A stretch of 33,580 nt of DNA from Vermamoeba vermiformis (Eukaryota; Tubulinea; Echinamoebida). Within the stretch, counting starts at the first letter, position 1. The number at the start of each line of letters is the position of its first letter. Shown here one piece after another: positions 21,765 to 30,418 of this stretch. Where the stretch lies: positions 1 to 33,580 of the forward strand of contig JBEWZL010000029.1 of NCBI GenBank assembly GCA_045837725.1, in the 5' to 3' direction. The notes under the pieces were generated by a model. The model was not told the origin of the DNA, did no database searches, and saw only the letters and a list, made by a program, of their open reading frames with translations. A program made the position numbers and the translations under genes.

Positions 21765-22087
21765 CCCTATTGTTGTATCCGTTTAGTTAGATAATTATAC
21801 TAAACGACTTTTCAACAACATTGTGGTACATTTTTCTTTTTGATGTTCTTCAATGAACGTACCACGTGCCTCCAATTACGCTCTTCAAATGAAAGGCCGG
21901 GTACTGCACCACGGGCCTAATACCTGAAAAAACAAACGGCATTCAATGATAGGGTATACATATAAATGCTTTAAATGAAATGGTTGAAACTGGAATTTCG
22001 GATCTCTTCTTCTATTACAAAAATACTTAAACGAAAATTGAAACGTTTAATTATAAGTGTATAAGTATACTAGTATATATAACATGA
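21765..22087. other. intergenic gap
   Basis: Spacer between the EF-hand gene start and the MFS transporter stop. AT-rich at both ends with a GC-richer patch near 21890-21930; no reading frame or RNA gene could be supported. Confidence 0.4.
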
Positions 22088-24653
22088 TTATTCGACTTTA
22101 GCCTTAGTCTCAGGCAACATAATAAAGAAGATGATCAACATGATGACACCAACGCCGCCAAATCCGAAAAATACTCCAGCTTGACCAACAGCCTTAACAA
22201 CAGCTATAATAAAACAAAATGCGATTATTAAGGGCTATATAATAATGGATATTATTGACGTACTAGGGAAGAGCAAGCCAATCAACAAAGTGAAAGTCCA
22301 TTGCAAGACGTTAGCGTAAGAGCTGCCGTAGTCACGTGTTTCACTGAAACATAAAATAAAGTTAATAAAATGTCGTAAGAAATACTTCAGTCATATTTTG
22401 ACGAAGACTTACGCAGGGAAAATTTCGTTGATGATGATCCAGAACAAAATGCCGGGACCAGCAGCAAAGGCCGCAATGAAGACAGCAATGGCGACGAGTG
22501 ACAAGTATCCCCTAGATTAGTGTGCGTATTAATAAGGGTCTGCTGTGATAGTGCAAATGACACGTGTCAACTGAAGCCTTGGATCAGGAGACGACAAGAA
22601 GTTGACACGTGTAAACTGGAGTTTTGTATCAAAAACTAAAGTTTGACACGTGTCAAAGAAGTGACTCTAGTCACTGTAATTTGGAGCATATGACACGTGT
22701 CAAACTGAAATAGAACGGAGGTGTTGTGTTCGTTATTAATAACTTACTTGACTTCCTCGTTTGCTATGACGTTCGTTTGAGCAAATCCAACGACAAGAAG
22801 TGACACCGTCAACACGGAGACAGTGAACAACTGCAAAGATATTATCACGATTAGTACTCGAGAATACTATACAGATAAATTGATTATGCTTACCCAAATA
22901 GGACGACGACCGAGTCTGTCAACCAAGTTGGACAGCACAGCCACGAGTGTGATGAAGAAGTTCCAGCCACCAACGATCTATTTTGAGGAAAGTAAAGTGA
23001 GTTATTGTAATAAGCGAATGACTATTTTTCCAAATTTGGAAGTGCTTACGATGGTGAGGATCAACGGATCTTGTTTAATTCCCGAAGCTTGCAAAATTGA
23101 CGGGGCGTAGAGAATGATGGCGTTGATACCTGTCAAGCATAACATGTCAAAATGAGGTCTCTACGATTGAAACCGCGTGGGTTATTTGCCACGTGTCATG
23201 AAGTTAAAATAACAAGCTGTTGTAAGAATGAGACTTTTGACAACTTGACACGTGTCACATTGAGACTTCCACGGATAATTTTCATGAAACTATACTAGGC
23301 CTGACAGCCCTAACGACTTGGCACGTGTTAATCAACTCTCAATCTTACCTGTCATTTGCAAAGTGATGGACAAACAGGTGGTAATGAACAACGTCGGCAA
23401 TGACTCGCGAGAGCACAAACCAGCAATACCGGTCTTGCCCGAAGCAGTGTGTTGAAGGTTAAGGCCTTCTTCGCCAGAGAATGAAGGGTCAGTCAACAAG
23501 GGTTGTCGGTCTTTCTTTTCTTTCAAGCGGATCCACGATTGCGATTCGCGCATGGACATTGCGACGAGAAATCCGAACAAGCCCGGAATTCCTCCCATTC
23601 CAAACATCAATCTCCAGCTAAGGCCCTACAGTCTCATATTAAATATACTATATGCGGTCATAATAATCATTTACTAAGAGTACTTACGGCGTTGACTTCG
23701 GTTACCATGAAATATCCAAAAACGTAAGAAATCAAAATACCAAATGTAATAGCGAGCTAAAAATAGCATAAGGGTTATTACCAATACAACGTTATTATAC
23801 AGAAGTATTTAATATAGTTACCTGGAAGAAGCTGCCCAAAAATCCTCGCTTTTCGGCGGGAGCGGATTCAGACACATACATCGGGCATACGACGCTAGCC
23901 CAACCGACGGCTATTAAAATATGGTTAATTAAGAGTATGCTGATAATATTTGCAGTAAAGATATTAAATAGGACTGTTTCTTACCTGCTCCGAGAACGAC
24001 TCTCAAAAGGCATAATAAAACGTAATTAGGCGAGAAAGCCAATGCGGTGTTTGTACCAATAGATACGATAGTCCAAATAAGCATTAACTACATATGAAAT
24101 CGTTAATAAGGTCCATTTGCAATACGAAATAAGGAATAAAGTTTTGAAATGTCAATTCAAAAAATGCGAATTGGTTTCATCATTGGTAAATAATTAAAAA
24201 ATACGTGTATTTTAGCTAAAAAGGATTATTTTTGAAGTACATACCCGTTTTCGACCAAGAGCGTCAGCGATCGCACCGCCTGAAAGTGATCCGATCATAG
24301 TGCCCAACAAAAAGGCGCTAGTCAAAATTCCTTGCTATAGTAATATTATTTTAGTATTTTAAGTTGCAAAAGTAGCGAATCTAACGTACCTGGAAGTCGT
24401 CTAAAGTAAAAATTTGAACCATAATGCTTAAAGCATAGGCAATAATTCCTACATAATAAGAGCGTTAATATATTGAATGCGGCTAATCAATTAATAATTT
24501 TCGCCTCTAAATGCTCGTTTCAGCGTGCGAGATCGTGATCAAAATCTTTGGTATTTTTATTTACGCAATCATACCGAGGTTATAACCAAAGAACAAGCCA
24601 CCTGATATGCTAACCAAGGCTAAGAAGCCCGGTGACGGATTTTGAGACGACAT
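22088..24653 (-). CDS. MFS sugar-porter-type transporter
   Basis: Thirteen exons: 24575-24653, 24390-24448, 24245-24334, 23985-24087, 23822-23910, 23688-23756, 23349-23625, 23050-23129, 22894-22977, 22748-22830, 22413-22511, 22264-22343, 22088-22203; phases agree, 435 aa. Sugar-porter motifs are in order: GGLFFGYNLG (TM1), ADALGRKR (loop 2-3), CPMYVSESAPAEKRG (after TM4), LQMTGINAIILYAP (TM7), VDRLGRRPIW (loop 8-9), AGPGILFWIIINEIFP (TM10) and PETK after TM12. The usual PESPRWL after TM6 is replaced by MRESQSWI, lacking the Pro and Arg. The N-terminus is short, entering TM1 almost at once. It probably carries hexoses or polyols by proton symport, substrate unknown. Two long introns (236 and 219 nt) hold the palindrome clusters. 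Confidence 0.92.
22558..22702. repeat. cluster of four TGACACGTGTCA palindromes in one MFS intron
   Basis: Intron 22512-22747 (236 nt) holds perfect copies at 22558-22569, 22644-22655 and 22691-22702 and a one-mismatch copy at 22603-22614. A GGATCA motif lies at 22581. Neighbouring introns of the same gene without the motif are 45-80 nt. Confidence 0.88.
23187..23330. repeat. cluster of three TGACACGTGTCA-type palindromes in an MFS intron
   Basis: Intron 23130-23348 (219 nt) holds TGCCACGTGTCA (23187-23198), a perfect copy (23246-23257) and TGGCACGTGTTA (23319-23330). Spacing is 47 and 61 bp. Confidence 0.8.
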
Positions 24654-25121
24654 CCTGTTCTGTTGTGGTTGATCGAACAAAAATTTGAACTAACTGAGCG
24701 TTTAACCACCGATTCCATTATATTTATACATTTTTAGTGAACAGGTCGTGCCTCACGCGAGACATTGCCCTGATTGAATCACAGAAGCTTCCACAAGGTT
24801 CTCCCTGGCTTCTCCCCAGCTTCTCCTGGTCTAAAAATCACATTTGGAAGCTCAACGGCCACAAGAAGTTGTGAAAACTTAGTTACGTGGTCATGATAGC
24901 TCACTATTGTCGTTTATTATTATTATCGCTGCATTTTTTGCGTTCATTTCTTTGAGCATCCACCGCCGATTGCTTATTCTCTATGACAACCACAATCACC
25001 ATATTATTAACACCACCATTTTAATTAATGGTATCCAGCTGAGCGACAATTGACCAAGAACGGGCGATCGCGATCTGCCTGTCGACTACCATATTTTTAT
25101 TTTTATGTGCGTGAATGAACT
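24654..25121. other. intergenic gap with short CT-rich tandem
   Basis: Largest gap in the window, upstream of the MFS gene and downstream of an F-box-like gene. Around 24797-24830 the block CTTCTCC recurs three times about 10-11 bp apart. CACAAGAAGTTGTG near 24860 is a small inverted repeat. No coding exon supported. Confidence 0.4.
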
Positions 25122-26788
25122 TTATTTTCTGTAAAGAGGTATATTCTCCCAATAATACTGCGGTACTTTGCGACTGACATTAATGCGTTTTTGCATGCTC
25201 GTGTACAGTGCACACATCGCTGCGAATTCTTCATCGGCTAGATTTTCCTTCACTTCTGAGAGCTTGAATACATAGCGCGATAAGAAGAACGAAATATCGT
25301 ACATAACATCTGCATTTAGAGCGTTCAACTGCAGATCTTCCGTCCAGTTGTGTGGATCAAGCGCTGAAAGGACGAGATCTCCGCAACATTCGATCGTATT
25401 CGTCTTTTCGTTTAACTTAAAACGAAAGTCAATAAAAATAGTTGTGATCGATGCAAGATTCGTTCAACAATTCCAAATAAGGAAAAATGGATAAGGATCG
25501 TGCGCGAGATGTGACTTGTTTTCGAATACTTACGGATATATAATGAATTTTTGTGTAGTACCCGAAGTCTATGAAGAATATTACGGACTTGTTCTCATCG
25601 ATATATTTTTTTCTAACCGCGAACGATGGTTCATAGGTATGAGTGAACTTGACGTTCAACAGGTCGTAGTAACCTTCAAAATCATCGTCGCGTTCAGGAT
25701 ACTTTTGGACTCTAAGATTTTGGACTCTAAGATCATCCAAAATTTCGCACGCTAATAACATAATCTAGTTAGTTTCAGATCTCGGGATCTCGGTACGAAT
25801 TGTTTTTGTAACGAACTAAATTGATATTTTTGGGATCTAAGATTCAAAATTATTTCTTAATTAAACCAAATATTAACGGTAAGAAAGAGCTTACATTCTT
25901 CTTTGGACTTGATCTCGGCTTCCCGAATGAGAACCATCTCCGAGAATTCATCAAAGTCGAGGAATGATAAAGCGTCCGAATTGACTCGTATTCTTTCGAG
26001 GACAATGTACGCTTCACTAGTAAACGTCCTTTGGGCAAAAAAATGTTCGAGACCCGTGTTGAGTAAGACTTGATCTTCAAAGGTTAGATCTACGGCTTGG
26101 CTAATCGGCCTATAAGTCTAAATTTAGTATCGCAATAATAAATATATGGGAATTAATCGAAATTGACAAATTAAACCGTTAATAAAGGGCCCTTTAGTCG
26201 TACTTGGTGAGTTGGCTGTTTAGGTTCAAATTGGCAGTTTGCGCATCGTATTTCTTCTGTATGTAGTCTCTTCGAATCCCAATCAACAATTTTTTAAGTG
26301 CTTGTGGCTCGATAGTATGGGTCTTGCTGAGTTTTTCAGTGAATCCTAATCGCGTCCAAAATGAGGTGGAATGGACAATGGCGTTGTGTCTGAAAATTGC
26401 AAATTTTAATTTTTAAATTAGTTATTAATGTTAGAATAAATATTTGGTTGTTTAATACGGGAAGGAACGAAGGAAACATTGAGTGTCAATTAAAATGTCA
26501 TTAAAAAATACTTCGAAAAATGTTTAAAATTAATGAGTACCTTCTGGATACTTTTGCAATGCTAAGAACCGTCTCTGGTCGTCGTATTAAATATTTTAAA
26601 ATATTCTCGACCAGTTCTGTGATGTCAAATACTTGCGAGCCCACTTCTTGCTTCAGATCCGGTTGTTTTCCTTTATTTTTCTTCTTTTCCTTCTTGTCCT
26701 TCTTGTGCTTTTTATCTTTCGATATTTTCGCTTTTTTATTTGATTCTTTCAAATAATCGTCATCTTCTCTTTCTCTCTTTCGTGACAT
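25122..26788 (-). CDS. Lys-rich, F-box-like protein, tandem copy 1
   Basis: Five exons: 26541-26788, 26204-26389, 25895-26109, 25534-25751, 25122-25415; phases agree, 386 aa. The start MSRKREREDD is followed by a Lys-rich stretch (KKHKKDKKEKKKNKGK) that should act as a nuclear localisation signal. Residues about 52-95 resemble an F-box: ITELVENILKYL, then IAKVSRRHNAIVHSTSFW split by the first intron. The remaining 290 residues match no domain I recognise; conserved blocks shared with the next gene include WTRLGFTEKL, AQRTFTSEAYI, DDDFEGYY, KKYIDENK, IECCGDL-LSALDPHN and QYYWENIPLY at the very end. A five-residue tandem duplication (LRVQN/LRVQK) is present near residue 225. Possibly a nuclear ubiquitin-ligase adaptor; function inferred only. 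Confidence 0.82.
25473..25482 (-). promoter_or_regulatory. intronic CCAAATAAGG (CArG-like) motif
   Basis: CCAAATAAGG within CCAAATAAGGAAA in intron 25416-25533. The tandem paralogue has CCAAATTAGGAAA at the homologous place (27282). Further copies lie in two PX-C2 introns (18516 and 18662). It fits the MADS/SRF CArG consensus, but binding is unproven. Confidence 0.35.
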
Positions 26789-26934
26789 GTTTGGACTGCC
26801 CTCGGCAAAAACTTTCGAAATTAGAGCAAAAAATAATACGGCATTACTCAACCGAGCTATTTTCGGCTCTAGTAAAGTTGACACTGTCAACCAAAGCAGA
26901 TCAAAAATGACGCGGATTAAGCACGATGAATTCT

Positions 26935-28524
26935 TTATTTTTTATAAAGAGGAATATCCTTCCAATAATATTGCTTTACTTTTCGGTCCACTCTTATTTC
27001 ACGGCCCCCCGACAAACAAGGCAATTCTTTCTTTGCTAGCTTTTCATCAATGTTTTTCAGCTTGAAGATAGACGTCGATAAGAATACTGAAATGGTGCGC
27101 AGGACGTCTTGGGTCAACATAGTGACGGACCGATTTTCCTTCCGGTTGTGCGGATCTAGCGCTGATAGGATAAGATCTCCGCAACATTCGATCATATTGC
27201 TCTTTTCGTTAACCTATAATAACATCGGTATTAAGAAAACAACACTGAATCAATCTTCGCGAAGATCGTTTAAAATTTGATCCAAATTAGGAAATGGAGA
27301 AAATCTGAATACTTACGGAGATATAACGGACCGCCGGCATATACCCATGATAAATAATAAATACCACGAACTTATTCTCATCGATAAACTTTTTTCTTAT
27401 CTCAAAAAAAGTGTCATCCTCGGAACCACATACCTCCATTAATATATGATAGCCTTCGAAATCATCGTCCGATTTCGGATAATTCCGTCGTTTGAAACTA
27501 TTTGCAAGATATTCACTCGCTGAGCAAAAGAAAGTTAGTCAAATTGTCGGATCTCAAAAATCTCTAAAGAGAATTACGTAATATATTGTGATGGTCCATT
27601 GAAGAAACAAGTATTATTTTCCTTATCTAGCTTATGAAATCTACGACCTTACTTTCTTCTTTGCGCTTGATCTCAGATTCGGGCATGAAAAGCATCTCCA
27701 AGAACTCATCCATACGATAATAAGAATCCATCTTTGAATTGGATCTTAATCTATCGATGGCAATATAAGCTTCGCTAGTATAAGTTCTTTGAGCCAGGAA
27801 ATGTTCGAGATGAGACCTGACGAGAAGTTCGTCGTCGAAGGACAGATCCAGTGAGTTTCCGATCGGCCTAATGTTAATTAATATACAAGCTGCATGTAAA
27901 TATCGCCAAATTTTCATTCATGAATGGAAAATTACGTACTTGGCACGTTTGCGGTTAGCGTTCAAGATCGCTGTTTGCTTGGCGTATTTCTTCTCGACGT
28001 AATCGTGGCGAATACCAAGCAAAAGTTTTACTAATACTGCTGGCTCGATAGTATCGGTATCACTGAGCTTTTCAGTGAATCCTAATCGCGTCCAAAACGA
28101 TTTGGAATGTACGATGGCGTTGTGTCTGAAAAATGCCAAGGAATTATAAATTAGTTATTTATATTTTATTAATATATATCTCTTGATTATTTAATAAGGG
28201 TACGAACGAGACGTTGAATGTCAATAAAAATGTCAATTAAAAAATACTCAGAAAAATGCTTAAAATTAATGAGTACCTTCTGGATACTTTTGCAATGCTA
28301 AGAACTGTTTCTGGTCGTCGTATTAAATATTTTAAAATATTCTCGACCAGTTCTGTGATGTCAAATACTTGCGAGCCCACTTCTTGCTTCAGATCCGCTT
28401 GTTTTCCTTTATTTTTCTTCTTTTCCTTCTTGTCCTTCTTGTGCTTTTTATCTTTTGATATCTTCGCTTTTTTATTCGAGTCTTTCAAGTACTCGTCGTC
28501 TTCTCTTTCTCTCTTTCGTGACAT
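26935..28524 (-). CDS. Lys-rich, F-box-like protein, tandem copy 2
   Basis: Five exons with the same phases as the downstream copy: 28277-28524, 27940-28125, 27653-27867, 27317-27519, 26935-27213; 376 aa. Exon 1 (Lys-rich nuclear signal plus the first half of the F-box-like helix bundle) differs from copy 1 at only three of 82 residues. Exon 2 is about 70% identical, and exons 3-5 about 45-55%. Blocks WTRLGFTEKL, AQRTYTSEAYI, DDDFEGY, KKFIDENK, IECCGDLILSALDPHN and QYYWKDIPLYKK are kept. The stop lies 146 bp before the start of copy 1. The pattern suggests an old tandem duplication with a recent conversion of the 5' part. Confidence 0.82.
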
Positions 28525-28848
28525 GTTTTGGACTGCTGTGGAACTGGACTGATTTTCTTTTTTTCAACGAAGGAATCATTTTCCTCAACGAATTACACCG
28601 CCTAGTAGTGAAACAATAAGGGGATGTCCTGCGTTTATTACTAATATTTCTGGTAGGGAGGTCCCGGATGGGCGGTATGGATCCAACGCTCAACTGTTGC
28701 GTATTTAAATAATGTATTAGCCGGTTTTTTCCGTGTGGATGTCTACCGTAATAAGAACAGTAATTAAACTATCGCACGCTTTTCGGTTTATAGCTTACAT
28801 TGATTTGCAATTTTCACGTTCCAAACAAAGTTTCATATCCAGACGCTT
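28525..28848. other. intergenic gap
   Basis: Spacer between F-box-like copy 2 and the stop of the cyanophycinase-like gene. No supported gene; presumably the promoter of copy 2. Confidence 0.4.
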
Positions 28849-30288
28849 TTAATATATATGACCGCTGTTTCCACTCGAGGACAAATCGCCGTTATCGACA
28901 TCGAGTTCATAGTACTCGCCTTGATTGCTCGTCCAGTTGATGAGATCGAATGTTTGGTTGTTGTGAAGTCGCCACACTGAGATCTTGCCGAATGTCAACG
29001 GCGTGTCTGGCTGACACACTGCTGGTGGTCTCTTCGACAAGAAGAAGTACGCGACATGCTCTGTAATGCCGTTAGTAATCTCCGAAGCTCATAGAGTAAC
29101 TTGAAGGCTACTTACTGTCGTGCCACTTGGGTTGCACATTATCAATCCTTGTAGCGACTTTGCCGATGCCTTGTTGAATCATAACGGCTGTTTGTTCGTC
29201 GCAGGCAATGCCTTTAACAACTTGGACTGCAAAGGCTATTAGTTTGATAACACAGGACGATAAACGTACCGTCAGGATAGTCAGTCCAGATCCGTGCTAA
29301 GAAAGCCATTGAACGACCCATACGATCGCGTTGAGCGAAGTGCGTGTCAGTAATGATGTTCTTTAGTATAGGGATGTCCAAGAAGCCTCTGCCAAAGCTC
29401 ATTGTAGCGTCATACGGGTTCTTCAGAACTACCGATGACTCCGCAGACGTTCCGTTTGCTGCAGTGTAGATAAACTATAGACTTAATTAGTATAGCAAAT
29501 GTGGCTTAATAATATTGTCCTTGCCTCTCCGAGAACAGCCATGCCTGCTGATGTGCCACCAATAGTCGTGCCATTGTTAATGCGCATTTGCAAGGACTGC
29601 TGAACACGTGTGTCTTTCCAAATGGTCCAATAATCGTATTGATCTCCTCCGGCAATGAATAAGCTGGCTGCTGAGAGGATGATATCGTTGACAAAATCAT
29701 TGTTTGATCCTTCAATACTGGTGATTATCAATGTTGAGACAGTTCGTGCTCCAAAGGCATGGACATACTGAACAAAATTAGTTTGAATATCAATTAAGCT
29801 CGGTACCTACTTCATTGTACGCATCTGTACCGAATGCTCTAATAATTACAAAGTGTCCGTAGTGTCCTTGTTCTACCATCCACTGCACAAATTTAATTTG
29901 TCAAAAAAAAGCGTCAAATGGCAAACTGTAAGACTAACCTTGAATGCGGGATCATCGTCCGTGCCTCCTCCAGCAAGCACGAATCCACCGATATTTGATT
30001 GTTTGACGCGAGGAGATAGCAGATCGGAATTATCGCAATTGCCAAGACAATACCACTGCATCGAAATTTTTAATTTTTATCCGATTTGAATGTACTAATT
30101 ATCTTCTATAATACTATTATCATCCAGAAATTTTCCAATTAATTGTAAAATCAATAGATCAAAAAATGATTTTGACTTGCTTCCCAACCATCGCCTTGTT
30201 TATGCGCAGATTGTGGTCTGGCCATCGTCGCATGCAGCACGCATAGCGTAAGAACGATGAGAGATGTCGCGGTCCTGTGCATTGACAT
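28849..30288 (-). CDS. secreted cyanophycinase-like (peptidase S51) protein
   Basis: Seven exons: 30181-30288, 29939-30055, 29811-29882, 29525-29767, 29270-29474, 29116-29226, 28849-29060; phases agree, 355 aa. Residues 1-22 are a signal peptide (TSLIVLTLCVLHATMA). The S51 core follows: GGFVLAGGGTDDDPAF, WMVEQGHYGHFVIIRAFG, SLFIAGGDQYDYWTIWKDT, then the nucleophile elbow IGGTSAGMAVLGE with Ser at about 172. A later NPYDATMSFGRGFLDIPIL segment and a C-terminal strand region complete the fold. Cyanophycinases are serine exopeptidases that release Asp-Arg dipeptides from cyanophycin. In a bacterivorous protist this could digest prey cyanophycin, but the substrate is inferred. Introns 1 and 4 must be read as GC-AG (GCAAGT at 30180, GCAAGG at 29524) to keep the frame. 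Confidence 0.85.
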
Positions 30289-30418
30289 AATTGGACTAAC
30301 CCTGGTTTTGTTTCCTTGTCAAGTTGAGTTTGACATTTACCTACGTAATTCCAACTTGGTATCAGATTTTTATTTACATCATCTTATTAAACATTAAACA
30401 CTGCAATATCAGAGTATA
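30289..30418. promoter_or_regulatory. divergent promoter, cyanophycinase-like / PH-SPRY gene
   Basis: 130 bp lie between divergent start codons at 30288 (minus) and 30419 (plus). AT-rich; no factor site recognised. Confidence 0.5.

Noticed and set aside
26789-26890. 34-residue N-terminal extension of F-box-like copy 1
   Set aside because: It starts at TTG and is absent from copy 2, whose product starts at the homologous ATG.
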